A DNA stretch of 54,356 nt from Methyloversatilis universalis (lineage in GTDB: Bacteria > Pseudomonadota > Gammaproteobacteria > Methylococcales > Methylococcaceae): NCBI GenBank assembly GCA_020723665.1, contig DYIL01000018.1, positions 1 through 54,356 of the forward strand, in the 5' to 3' direction. A program made the translations under genes and the position numbers. Of this stretch, positions 10,116 to 17,576 are shown in pieces (position 1 is the first letter of the stretch; each line of letters opens with the position of its first letter). Below the pieces are notes generated by a model. The model saw only the letters and a list, made by a program, of their open reading frames with translations. It had not been told where the DNA came from and did no database searches.

Positions 10116-11510
10116 TCACCGGAAGCGCCGTAGGCCGGTAATCCGTTGCCGACGAACGGTTCTGGTCTGGCCGCGGGACGCCGGCAAACGCACCCGGGCT
10201 TCCAGTCCGCCTTGCGGGCGGTTGTGTAGGCTCAGCGTTCCGCCCTGGACAGCCAGCAGATTCGCGGCGATCGAGAGGCCCAGGCCAGTGCCGCCGGTCT
10301 CCCGCGAGCGCGAGGTTTCCAGCCGGAAAAACGGCTGCATGACCTGATCCAAATGCTCTTCCGGAATGCCGGGGCCGGAATCCGTTATCCTGATCAGCCA
10401 GTCGCCGCCGGAACGCTCCAGGCTGATATCCGCTTTTCCGCCGTATTTCACCGCGTTGTCGATCAGATTGACAAAGCTGCGCCTTAGGGCCTCCGGCCGC
10501 CCTAAAGTCAGCGCGCCATCGGGCCCGTCGAAACGGGCCTCGCCGCCAGAGTCGACGGTATCGTCACAGAGGCTTTGCAACAGGGCGCTCACGTCTACGA
10601 TTTGCGGCGGCGGTCCCGAATCCAGGCTGCGGGCGAGATCCAATCCCTCGTCGACCGACGCCTGCATGGCGGCGACATCCTCCGCCAACCGGGTTCGCAG
10701 CGGCTCGTCCCGGCATTGCTCCAACCGCAGGCGCAAGCGGGTGAGCGGCGTTTTCAAGTCATGGGTGATGGCGGCGAGAATTCGGGTCCGCTCCTCGATA
10801 TGGGAACGCAAACGTTCCCGCATTCGGTTGAAGGTCCGGGCGGCTTGCCTGACTTCGACAGGCCCGGATTCGTCTACCGCGGGATGGTCCGGATCCAGAC
10901 CGAAAGATTCGGCGGCTCGAACGAGGTGCCGCAAGGGTTGCAGAACCAGGCGGACCGCGAACCAGGCCAAGATCGCCAGGAGACCCGCCAAGATCGAAAG
11001 ATTGGCGATGAACCCCTCGGCTCTCGGCTGTCGGAGCGGCGGCAGTTCCCGCCGCGCTTCGATCAGTACGCGTTGTCCATCTGCAAAGCGCACCCGCGCT
11101 CCGAACGTGCGGGACGGCGGACAATCGGCCGACCCGTCGCGGCAGCCGGAGTCCACGGCGCGCCAAGCCGTTTCCACAGTGACCGTCGGTCCCGCCGCTT
11201 CGCTCAGCGCGGCGGTGAACGACGGCTGGCTTTGAACCGTTGCCGCCGTTTCGCCCGCCGCCCGGATACGCCATTGCCCGGACGGCAGGGCTTGAACGGC
11301 GGCCAGGCGTTGCTCGGGCGGTAGAACGGAGAGCAGATGCAGAATATCGGCAATGCGTTCGGCCGCACCTTGTTCCCGAAAACTGCGCACGATGTGACTG
11401 CGTTCCCGCAATGCCAGGCTCAGGGTCACGAATACCGCCAGCAACACGCCGACGAGCAGCAGAAGGAACAGTCGGACGGCGAGCGAACGGGGCGGGAAGG
11501 CGAGACTCAT
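10116..11510 (-). CDS. Sensor histidine kinase, EnvZ/CpxA-like
   Basis: A 464-residue membrane kinase. TM1 is at about 12-32 (VRLFLLLLVGVLLAVFVTLS), followed by a periplasmic domain of roughly 135 residues, TM2 at about 168-188, HAMP (QPLRHLVRAAESFG), the dimerisation box with phospho-acceptor H250 (AAITHDLKTPLTRLRLRLEQ) and the ATPase domain (N box NLIDNAVKYGG, G1 ITDSGPGIP, G2 GTGLGLSIA). The periplasmic part has two cysteines (GCRDGSADCPP), possibly a disulfide. The start overlaps the stop of the response regulator by 4 bp, so they are translationally coupled. The Spy/CpxP-like gene transcribed divergently suggests that it senses envelope stress or metals, as Cpx and Bae systems do; this is inference. 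Confidence 0.9.
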   Translation of the reverse strand: MSLAFPPRSLAVRLFLLLLVGVLLAVFVTLSLALRERSHIVRSFREQGAAERIADILHLLSVLPPEQRLAAVQALPSGQWRIRAAGETAATVQSQPSFTAALSEAAGPTVTVETAWRAVDSGCRDGSADCPPSRTFGARVRFADGQRVLIEARRELPPLRQPRAEGFIANLSILAGLLAILAWFAVRLVLQPLRHLVRAAESFGLDPDHPAVDESGPVEVRQAARTFNRMRERLRSHIEERTRILAAITHDLKTPLTRLRLRLEQCRDEPLRTRLAEDVAAMQASVDEGLDLARSLDSGPPPQIVDVSALLQSLCDDTVDSGGEARFDGPDGALTLGRPEALRRSFVNLIDNAVKYGGKADISLERSGGDWLIRITDSGPGIPEEHLDQVMQPFFRLETSRSRETGGTGLGLSIAANLLAVQGGTLSLHNRPQGGLEARVRLPASRGQTRTVRRQRITGLRRFR

Positions 11511-12229
11511 GGTTCCCGCTCCACCGCGGCGGCCAGCACATAGCCCTCGTTCCGTAGAGTCTTGATCAGGCGCGGCGCCCGTGCGTTGTCACCCAGCTTT
11601 TGGCGCAGACGGCTGACCCGAAGGTCGATGGAGCGATTGAAGGGATCGGCCTCTCGTCCCCGGAGCAGATCCATGAGCTGATCGCGGGTGAGCACCCGGT
11701 TGGGGTGAGAGAGAAATACTTCCAGCAACCGGTATTCCGCCCCCGACAGCGCCACCACCACACCCTCGGGCGAGGTGAGTTGGCGCGTCTGCCCGTCCAG
11801 GGTCCAGCCGGCGAAGCGCCAGCGCTGCACCTGCTCGGAAACACCCCGGATCGAGAGCGAACGGGCGCGGCGCAGAATATTGCGAATGCGCGCCAGGAGT
11901 TCGCGCGGTTCGAACGGCTTGGCGAGATAATCATCGGCACCCATTTCCAGCCCCAGCACCCGGTCGATCGGTTCTCCGCGGGCCGTGAGCATGAGCACCG
12001 GAAGGTCGGAACGGACGCGCAAGTCGCGGCACAGGCTCAAACCGTCCTGACCCGGCAGCATCAGGTCGAGAACGATCAGGTCGATGCCGCTAGTCTCCAG
12101 AATCTCCCGCATCTGCCGGCCGTCGGCGGCCAAACTGACGCGGTAGCCGTGCCGCTTCAGATAGTCGCCGACCAACATCCGGATTTCGCGGTCGTCGTCG
12201 ACGATGAGAATATGTTCGGCGGTAGTCAT
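11507..12229 (-). CDS. OmpR-family response regulator
   Basis: A 240-residue response regulator. The receiver domain has acidic residues D11-D13, phospho-acceptor D55 (LIVLDLMLPGQDG), the switch threonine in MLTARGE and K in YLAKPFEPRELL. A C-terminal winged helix follows (LLEVFLSHPNRVLTRDQLMD, then SIDLRVSRLRQKLGD). It pairs with the kinase that follows with a 4-bp overlap. The tandem TTGTATCG boxes in the 217-bp gap to the divergent Spy-like gene are the obvious candidate binding site, and would also let it control its own operon. Confidence 0.92.
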   Translation of the reverse strand: MTTAEHILIVDDDREIRMLVGDYLKRHGYRVSLAADGRQMREILETSGIDLIVLDLMLPGQDGLSLCRDLRVRSDLPVLMLTARGEPIDRVLGLEMGADDYLAKPFEPRELLARIRNILRRARSLSIRGVSEQVQRWRFAGWTLDGQTRQLTSPEGVVVALSGAEYRLLEVFLSHPNRVLTRDQLMDLLRGREADPFNRSIDLRVSRLRQKLGDNARAPRLIKTLRNEGYVLAAAVEREP

Positions 12230-12270
12230 GGTGGCTTTTTACCGTGCTTGCCGACGGACGTCATGGGCTT

Positions 12271-12350
12271 TTGTATCGCTTTGTATCGACTGCGGCGGAT
12301 GACAAAAAACGATACAAAATCGCGGCCGTTCGGACACATGTCCGATACAT
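12271..12350. promoter_or_regulatory. Candidate response-regulator operator in divergent promoter
   Basis: TTGTATCG occurs twice in direct repeat at 12271-12278 and 12281-12288, 10 bp apart, as expected for OmpR-type dimers on one DNA face. The inverted form CGATACA recurs at 12310-12316 and 12343-12349. GGACACATGTCC at 12332-12343 is an additional near-palindrome. All lie between the regulator gene and the Spy-like gene. Confidence 0.5.
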
Positions 12351-12446
12351 AAGCGCTGTCAAATAGATTCCGAAGACGACGGGATGGTCCCGACGGTCTA
12401 AACAGAATCGGCTTCAGCCGAGATTTCACGAACAGGAGGAATCCAC

Positions 12447-12944
12447 ATGAAATCTTACCCCAAAGCTCTCTTGGTCGGTCTTGCCCTACTGACCCCGGTT
12501 GCCGCGATCGCCGAATCCGGGGAAGCCAAGTCCGAATCCGGCGCATACAGCCAAGGCTCCACCGATTCGCGGCCGGAACGCCGGGAACGCTTCATGGAGG
12601 AGCGGTTGGCAGAGCTACGCAACGAATTGAAGCTTACCCAGGCTCAGGAAGCGGACTGGAACACCTGGTCCGCCAAGATCAAAGAAATCAAGGAGAAGAC
12701 CAAACAATCCCGGCCCGACCAAGAAGCCATGAAGAATCTGCCGGCCCCGGAGCGCCTCGAAAAGATGATCGAACTTCACAAGGCAAAAACGGCTTATTTG
12801 GAACAAGCCCTGGCGGCCACCAAGACCTTCTATGCCACGCTGACGCCGGAACAGCGCAAAGTCTTCGACGAGAAGACGCCGTTCGGCAAGCACGGCCATA
12901 AAAAATGGAAACACGGCGGCCCGCGCCACCCCAGTTCTAAATGA
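12447..12944 (+). CDS. Spy/CpxP-like periplasmic protein with His-rich tail
   Basis: A 165-residue exported protein with a signal peptide (MKSYPKALLVGLALLTPVAAIA). The helical body has two LTxxQ-type motifs (LKLTQAQEADWNTW and ATLTPEQRKVFDE), the mark of the Spy/CpxP/CnrX family of periplasmic chaperones and stress or metal sensors. The tail is rich in His and Lys (FGKHGHKKWKHGGPRH), suggesting metal binding. ATG 12447 follows AGGAGG at good spacing. It is transcribed away from the OmpR-type pair, as CpxP is from cpxRA, and is the likely regulated target or accessory inhibitor of that kinase. A strong hairpin follows at 12984. Confidence 0.8.
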   Translation: MKSYPKALLVGLALLTPVAAIAESGEAKSESGAYSQGSTDSRPERRERFMEERLAELRNELKLTQAQEADWNTWSAKIKEIKEKTKQSRPDQEAMKNLPAPERLEKMIELHKAKTAYLEQALAATKTFYATLTPEQRKVFDEKTPFGKHGHKKWKHGGPRHPSSK

Positions 12945-12983
12945 CGGGCCAGTCCGTAACCCGGAACCTCCATGCCTTGGCGA

Positions 12984-13013
12984 GCGGGTTAGCCGGTAGT
13001 CCGGCTAACCCGC
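12984..13013 (+). terminator. Hairpin downstream of the Spy-like gene
   Basis: A perfect 13-bp stem, GCGGGTTAGCCGG with CCGGCTAACCCGC, and a TAGT loop, 40 bp after the stop codon. No T-run follows, so it is either a factor-assisted terminator or an mRNA 3' stabiliser. Confidence 0.5.
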
Positions 13014-13066
13014 CGAATGCCGCGAACACTGTACATAACACGAGCGAGCTGAACGAGCCTCTTATT

Positions 13067-13097
13067 GGACATGTGGGACCAAAGGACCCACATGTCC
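13067..13097. repeat. Long perfect inverted repeat GGACATGTGGG/CCCACATGTCC
   Basis: Two 11-bp arms are separated by 9 bp, with two further pairs (CC/GG) possible inside. No T-run follows on either side. It could be a protein-binding palindrome or an RNA hairpin; GGACACATGTCC at 12332 has a similar core. No gene is assigned in 13098-13481, which also holds a REP-like stretch (CACCCCAACCCCTCCC) near 13383. Confidence 0.45.
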
Positions 13098-13481
13098 ACT
13101 GAACGCGCCCCTCATCAACCACGAACCCGCACCGTCCCCGGTCTGCCTAGATACACATGCGGCAATACGAAGCGAATGCGACGAATGTCCTCACGATCAC
13201 ACGCCGATCGTAACGAACTGCACCCTCGAGGCCGAACACCGCGCATAGGCGTGTTCGGCACCGACGATGAAAGACGTCCAGCCAAAACAAGCTGATGAGT
13301 AATTCCATTTCTTGATCCCAAAAACCCAGTTGAATTTCGGAGATGACCGGAATGCCCCCACAGCCGCCGAATTCCCTTACCTCACCCCAACCCCTCCCTC
13401 AAAGGAGGGTGTCGTAATGTCGTAAAAGCGGAAAATGGTCGGATCGGGGTGACGAGATTGCGCCCGTCACCCCGCCCCGTA

Positions 13482-13806
13482 AAGGAAGCTCTGAACAAGC
13501 CCTCTCCCTTTTTCCCGCTGGGACAAGCCTGTCGAAGGGCCGTGCTTCGCACGTTGGCGTTCGCTCCCGGCGAACGGAGGCACGGGTAAGCGCCGCTTGC
13601 GGCTCCCAACAGGGAAAGCGCGGCGTGATGGGCTTGGGCGAGGGCCCTTTTAGAGCCTATCCCAACAGGCCGTTCGCCCCGAGCCCTTCGACTTGGCTCA
13701 GGACAGGCTCGTCGAAGGGTTTCTTAAGCCTATTGGGATAGGCTCTTAGATCAAACAGTTGCACTGTTCGCTTTTCCCACTGGAAACTTAATCAGAGCTT
13801 CCTTAA
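13482..13806. repeat. Composite repeat: family B ends around a nested family C element
   Basis: The left end is AAGGAAGCTCTGA and the right end is TCAGAGCTTCCTTAA, both family B. Nested at 13651-13748 is a family C unit whose arms are TAGAGCCTATCCCAACAGGC and GCCTATTGGGATAGGCTCT. After it comes the ATCAAACAGTTGCACTGTTC segment also seen inside the copy at 7587-7754. The right edge is 11 bp from the stop of the bestrophin-like gene. Confidence 0.7.
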
Positions 13807-13816
13807 ACCAAAACGA

Positions 13817-14719
13817 TCAAGGCGTGGAGGCTCTGGATTCGGAAGCGGCGTGTTTCGGAGCGTCCGAACTGACCACCGCCCGTTTTCTCAGCAAGATCGC
13901 CCTCACATTGGCGCCGATCGTCTTCGCCAGTTCTTCCGTGGGGAGGTCGTTGGCATCGTCGCCGAAGGGATTCTCGATTTCTTCCGCGATCAGCTCCAGG
14001 CTGGCCAAGACGAAGAACACGAAAGTCGTGAACAGAATCGTCCAGTAGCCGAATTCGTGTACGAAACAGAACGGCATGGTGACGATATAGACGAAAATGA
14101 ATTTCTTGATGAAGAGACTGTAGGAGTACGGGATCGGCGTTTTTTTGATACGCTCGCAGGCGCCGCAAATGTCCGTCAGCGAGGTCAATTCGCCGTTGAG
14201 ATTCAGATAATGTACGAGGGTCAGATCTCCGTCCCGGTGCAGCCGGTCGATTTCCCCGATCAAGCTATTGGCGATAAGATTCGGCCCGTGCACGCCGGCC
14301 GGTCGGCCTTCCAGCGGTCCGGCCTCGCGCAGGTGGTCGTGGAGTATCGAGGCATAAGCCGCGATATGCCTGGCGATGACGGGTCTGGACGGATGGTCTG
14401 GACGAAGATATGCATTGCACTTCAGTGCCAAATTGCGCGATGTGTTGACCAAAGTCCCCCACTGTCGCCGGCCTTCCCACCAGCGCTCGTACGCGGTATT
14501 GGTTCGAAACACGAGTAGCAGCGAAATCACGAAACCGAGCAGAGAATGCACCTGATTCGTGCCCCTGAGCCCTTCGGGCAACAGGTCGCGATCAACGTAG
14601 GCGACAGCGCCGGTGAACAAAGCCACCGTCGTCATGGCCGGCAACAATCGTCTGAACGTGTCGCTTTTGTGGAACTTGAAAATCAGGCCCCACCACGATT
14701 TGGGATTGTAATTGATCAC
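13817..14719 (-). CDS. Bestrophin-family (UPF0187) membrane channel protein
   Basis: A 300-residue membrane protein of the bacterial bestrophin-like family, homopentameric anion or cation channels of the inner membrane. Diagnostic segments are SWWGLIFKFHKSDTFRRLLP at the N-terminus, LLVFRTNTAYERWWEGRRQW, CERIKKTPIPYSYSLFIKK and the C-terminal ENPFGDDANDLPTEEL. Several hydrophobic helices are clear (TTVALFTGAVAYV, LLGFVISLLLVF, FIFVYIVTMPFCFV, WTILFTTFVFFVLASLELI). Length is normal for the family. It is monocistronic; the next gene to the right is divergent. The ion transported is not predictable. Confidence 0.88.
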   Translation of the reverse strand: MINYNPKSWWGLIFKFHKSDTFRRLLPAMTTVALFTGAVAYVDRDLLPEGLRGTNQVHSLLGFVISLLLVFRTNTAYERWWEGRRQWGTLVNTSRNLALKCNAYLRPDHPSRPVIARHIAAYASILHDHLREAGPLEGRPAGVHGPNLIANSLIGEIDRLHRDGDLTLVHYLNLNGELTSLTDICGACERIKKTPIPYSYSLFIKKFIFVYIVTMPFCFVHEFGYWTILFTTFVFFVLASLELIAEEIENPFGDDANDLPTEELAKTIGANVRAILLRKRAVVSSDAPKHAASESRASTP

Positions 14720-14751
14720 GTTAAGCCCCTTAGCCGCTTTCGGTCTCCGGA

Positions 14752-14949
14752 GTGGATGGCAAGATGTTGAAAACAGTCAAGATGCTATGGCATTGGTTGC
14801 GGGAAATGACGGGCGACGACGCTTATGAAAAATATCTCGCGCATTGGCGCGCCCATCACGCCCACGAGGGCGGGGAACCGTTGAGCCGCAAGGATTTTTT
14901 CGATGCCGAACTACGACGCCGGTGGAACGGCGTCAAGCGCTGTTGCTGA
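14752..14949 (+). CDS. YbdD/YjiX-like small protein
   Basis: A 65-residue protein with the layout of the YbdD/YjiX (DUF466) family: an N-terminal amphipathic helix, Y-x-x-Y-L-A-H-W-R-x-H-H (YEKYLAHWRAHHAHEGG), a DFFDAELRRRWNG block and a terminal Cys-Cys (VKRCC). In other bacteria this protein is usually encoded beside the peptide/pyruvate transporter CstA/BtsT, which is not present here, so it is an orphan in this window. The given start is GTG; an ATG at 14764 with GGAG 11 bp upstream is an alternative and would remove four residues. Confidence 0.7.
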   Translation: MDGKMLKTVKMLWHWLREMTGDDAYEKYLAHWRAHHAHEGGEPLSRKDFFDAELRRRWNGVKRCC

Positions 14950-15008
14950 TGGGGCAGCGCATCCCGCCTATCCGTAGGCGGGATGCGCTGGATTCGTATC
15001 GGCGGCGG

Positions 15009-15269
15009 TTAGATTCGACTCTTGATCCGTTCGTAAGCGCTTTTGATTTCTTCGCCCAGCATTTTCACGCTGGTCCAAACGTCTTCCGATGCGTCCTTGG
15101 CTTCGTCGGCGATTCCGGCAAGCTTGCTCTTGAACTCTTCCAGTTTCTCTTCCGTTTTTTTCCACTCTTCCTCGGCTTCGAGTTTCGCTAGATTGAGCTG
15201 AACGCGCAGCTCGTCGCGTTGCTGTATCAAACCGTCCCGAAATTTTTCCAGTTCTTCACGAATGTTCAT
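15009..15269 (-). CDS. Small coiled-coil protein
   Basis: An 86-residue, highly charged helical protein with no signal peptide or membrane segment. Heptad-like spacing is visible through LEKFRDGLIQQRDELRVQLN, KLEAEEEWKKTEEKLEEFKS and SVKMLGEEIKSAYERIKSR. ATG 15269 follows GAGGAAG at good spacing. I do not recognise a named family; apolipophorin-like and gas-vesicle/stress helical proteins look similar in composition. It converges with the YbdD-like gene 60 bp away. Confidence 0.6.
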   Translation of the reverse strand: MNIREELEKFRDGLIQQRDELRVQLNLAKLEAEEEWKKTEEKLEEFKSKLAGIADEAKDASEDVWTSVKMLGEEIKSAYERIKSRI

Positions 15270-15363
15270 GGTGACTTCCTCAGTGTTGATTCGCCAAGGC
15301 CGCGGGCGGGCGAGGGCTTATTCCGAATCGCTTTCAAAAAAGCATTAATTTTGTTAGGTGAGT

Positions 15364-15487
15364 TATTCCATTTCTCAATCAAAAGGAAAACGTTGTAAGC
15401 CGGAATACGCCCTTCGACGTTGCTCAGGACAGGCTTATCCCGGACTACCATTAAACAAATTTTCTTTTTGTTCGAAAAATGGAATTA
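15364..15487. repeat. Family A MITE-like element, copy 2 (inverse)
   Basis: The element begins TTATTCCATTTCTCAATC and ends AAAAATGGAATTA, the reverse complement of the copy at 4051-4175 over almost its whole length. The core reads TTGCTCAGGACAGGCTTATC. Confidence 0.75.
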
Positions 15488-15499
15488 GGCCGCGAGGCC

Positions 15500-15558
15500 G
15501 TAACCCACCGAGCGACCTCAGACCTGTCCTGAGCCAAGTCGAAGGGTCGGTGGGTTAC
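15500..15558. repeat. Inverted repeat around the shared core
   Basis: GTAACCCACCGA and TCGGTGGGTTAC form a perfect 12-bp inverted repeat enclosing CCTGTCCTGAGCCAAGTCGA, the same core found in families A to C. It directly abuts the family A copy. Nothing else is recognised in 15559-15751. Confidence 0.6.
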
Positions 15559-15751
15559 GCTGCGCTACCCCACCCTACGCTTATCGAAAGCCGAATGGAA
15601 CTGTTTCGAGCTTCCTTGACGTCCGGTTGTCGGGATTCGTCACGCCTTCGGAGTTCATCCAGACGACCGACTAGCGTTTCCAAACCCATGATAGCAAGCT
15701 TGAACGGCACTCTTCCAGTGCGCGCGGCGTGTCTACGGAAATCGACTGAGG

Positions 15752-17569
15752 CTATGTGGAAACCGAGTCCTCCTGGATTTCCATCAACACTTCGTTCGGA
15801 TTCACCCGGTCTCCTTTCGCGACGTGAATGGCGACGACCGTGCCGGAGACGGGAGCTTGGATTTCCGCTTCCATCTTCATCGCCTCGGTGACCAGGACCC
15901 CTTGGCCAGCGCTCACCTTATCCCCGAGCCGCACCAGGATATCGACGATGTTGCCCGGCATCGCGGTCACCACATCGCCCGGCTTGCCAGGAACGGGACG
16001 CCCGCTCGACGTGACGCCACGCCGGTAACCGCTCAGCACCTCGAGGTCGACTTCCTGAGGCACGCCGTCGAGGGTGATGTAGAACCGGCGGTGGCGCTGA
16101 TCGTTGAAATTGGCGCCGGTGATATGCACGTCGTAGACCTCGCCGTGGACGAACACCTTGAACTCGGTGGGCACCTCGCCGCGCTCAGCCGGCTGCGACG
16201 GCGCCTCCGGCAGAGCCAAAGGTTCCGGCTGCAGCCGGCCTTCCCGACGTTCTTTGAGGAATTTCCGTCCGACTTCCGGAAACATGGCGTAGATCATCAG
16301 ATCGGTTTCGCTCTCCGCGAGGTCGCCGATTTCCGCGCGCAGCTTGTCCATCTCCGGAGACAGAAGGTCCGCGGGACGGCATTCGATCGGCTGCTCCGGG
16401 CCGAGGGCGCGGCGCTGCAGATCCGGGTCGACCGGTGCCGGCGGCCGGCCGTAGCCCCCCTGGAGATAGCGTTTGACTTCGTTGGTGATGGACTTGTAGC
16501 GCTCACCGGTGACCACGTTGAGCACCGCCTGCGTGCCGACGATTTGCGAAGTCGGCGTGACCAGAGGCGGATAGCCGAGATCACGGCGCACCCTGGGGAT
16601 CTCGTCGAAAACGTCGAGTATGCGGTCGAGCGCACCCTGCTCTTCCAGCTGCTTGGCCAGGTTCGACATCATCCCGCCCGGCACCTGGTTGACCTGAACC
16701 CGGGTGTCGACGCCGGTGAATTCGCTCTCGAACCGGCGATATTTTTTGCGCACTTCGGCGAAGTAGGCGGCGATCTCCTGCAACAACTCCAGATCCAGGC
16801 CGGTCTCGTACGGGGTGCCGCGCAAGGCGACCACCATGCTTTCGGTCGCCGGGTGGCTGGTGCCGCCGGCAAAGGACGATATGGCCGTGTCGATGTGGGT
16901 ACAGCCGTGCTCCACCGCTTTCAACTCGCACATTTCGGCTAGCCCCGAGGTGGCGTGGGAATGGAGATGCAGCGGCACGCCCAGGCTGGCCGAGAGTGCC
17001 GAAACCAGCTCCGCGGTCGCGGCGGGCGTCAGGAGTCCGGCCATGTCCTTGATGGCGATGCTGTCGGCGCCCATTTCGACCAGAGCCCGGGCTTGCTCCA
17101 CGTAAAGATCGACCGTGTGCACCGGACTCACGGTATAGCAGATGGCGGCTTGGGCATGCTTGCCCGTTTCCTTCACCGCTTTTATGGCGGTCTCCAGATT
17201 GCGAATGTCGTTGAGGGCGTCGAAGATTCGGAATACGTCTATCCCTTCCTTCGCCGAGAGCCGGACGAACTCCTGCACCACATCATCGGAATAATGGCGG
17301 TAGCCCAAGAGATTCTGTCCCCGCAGCAGCATCTGCAAACGGGTATGCGGCAAGGCGCGGCGAAGCTTTTTCAGCCGCTCCCATGGGTCCTCCTTCAAAA
17401 ACCTCAGGCAGGCGTCGAAGGTGGCGCCGCCCCAGACTTCCAGCGACCAATAACCGACACGGTCCAACTGGTCGCAAATGGGCAGCATGTCCTCGGTGCG
17501 AAGGCGCGTCGCGATCAGGGACTGGTGGGCGTCGCGCAGAACGGTGTCGGTAATGTGAACCTTGCTCAT
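15752..17569 (-). CDS. pycB: Pyruvate carboxylase subunit B (carboxyltransferase plus biotin carrier)
   Basis: A 605-residue protein. It starts with a DRE-TIM carboxyltransferase domain (ITDTVLRDAHQSLIATRLRT, metal site DAHQS, ENLLGYRHY-type QNLLGYRHYSDD, HLHSHATSG), followed by the conserved PYC/OADA domain and a C-terminal biotinyl domain with the biotin lysine in EAMKMEAE. It transfers CO2 from carboxybiotin to pyruvate to give oxaloacetate. Sequence alone does not separate it from oxaloacetate decarboxylase alpha, but the biotin carboxylase gene 7 bp upstream and the absence of OadB/OadG genes favour the two-subunit anaplerotic pyruvate carboxylase. The biotinyl domain is preceded by a low-complexity linker (PLALPEAPSQPAERGEVPTE). 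Confidence 0.9.
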   Translation of the reverse strand: MSKVHITDTVLRDAHQSLIATRLRTEDMLPICDQLDRVGYWSLEVWGGATFDACLRFLKEDPWERLKKLRRALPHTRLQMLLRGQNLLGYRHYSDDVVQEFVRLSAKEGIDVFRIFDALNDIRNLETAIKAVKETGKHAQAAICYTVSPVHTVDLYVEQARALVEMGADSIAIKDMAGLLTPAATAELVSALSASLGVPLHLHSHATSGLAEMCELKAVEHGCTHIDTAISSFAGGTSHPATESMVVALRGTPYETGLDLELLQEIAAYFAEVRKKYRRFESEFTGVDTRVQVNQVPGGMMSNLAKQLEEQGALDRILDVFDEIPRVRRDLGYPPLVTPTSQIVGTQAVLNVVTGERYKSITNEVKRYLQGGYGRPPAPVDPDLQRRALGPEQPIECRPADLLSPEMDKLRAEIGDLAESETDLMIYAMFPEVGRKFLKERREGRLQPEPLALPEAPSQPAERGEVPTEFKVFVHGEVYDVHITGANFNDQRHRRFYITLDGVPQEVDLEVLSGYRRGVTSSGRPVPGKPGDVVTAMPGNIVDILVRLGDKVSAGQGVLVTEAMKMEAEIQAPVSGTVVAIHVAKGDRVNPNEVLMEIQEDSVST

Positions 17570-17576
17570 GGCGGTA

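Noticed and set aside
15752..17569. Oxaloacetate decarboxylase sodium pump alpha subunit
   Set aside because: No beta or gamma subunit genes are adjacent and a biotin carboxylase gene is directly upstream, so pyruvate carboxylase B is the better name.
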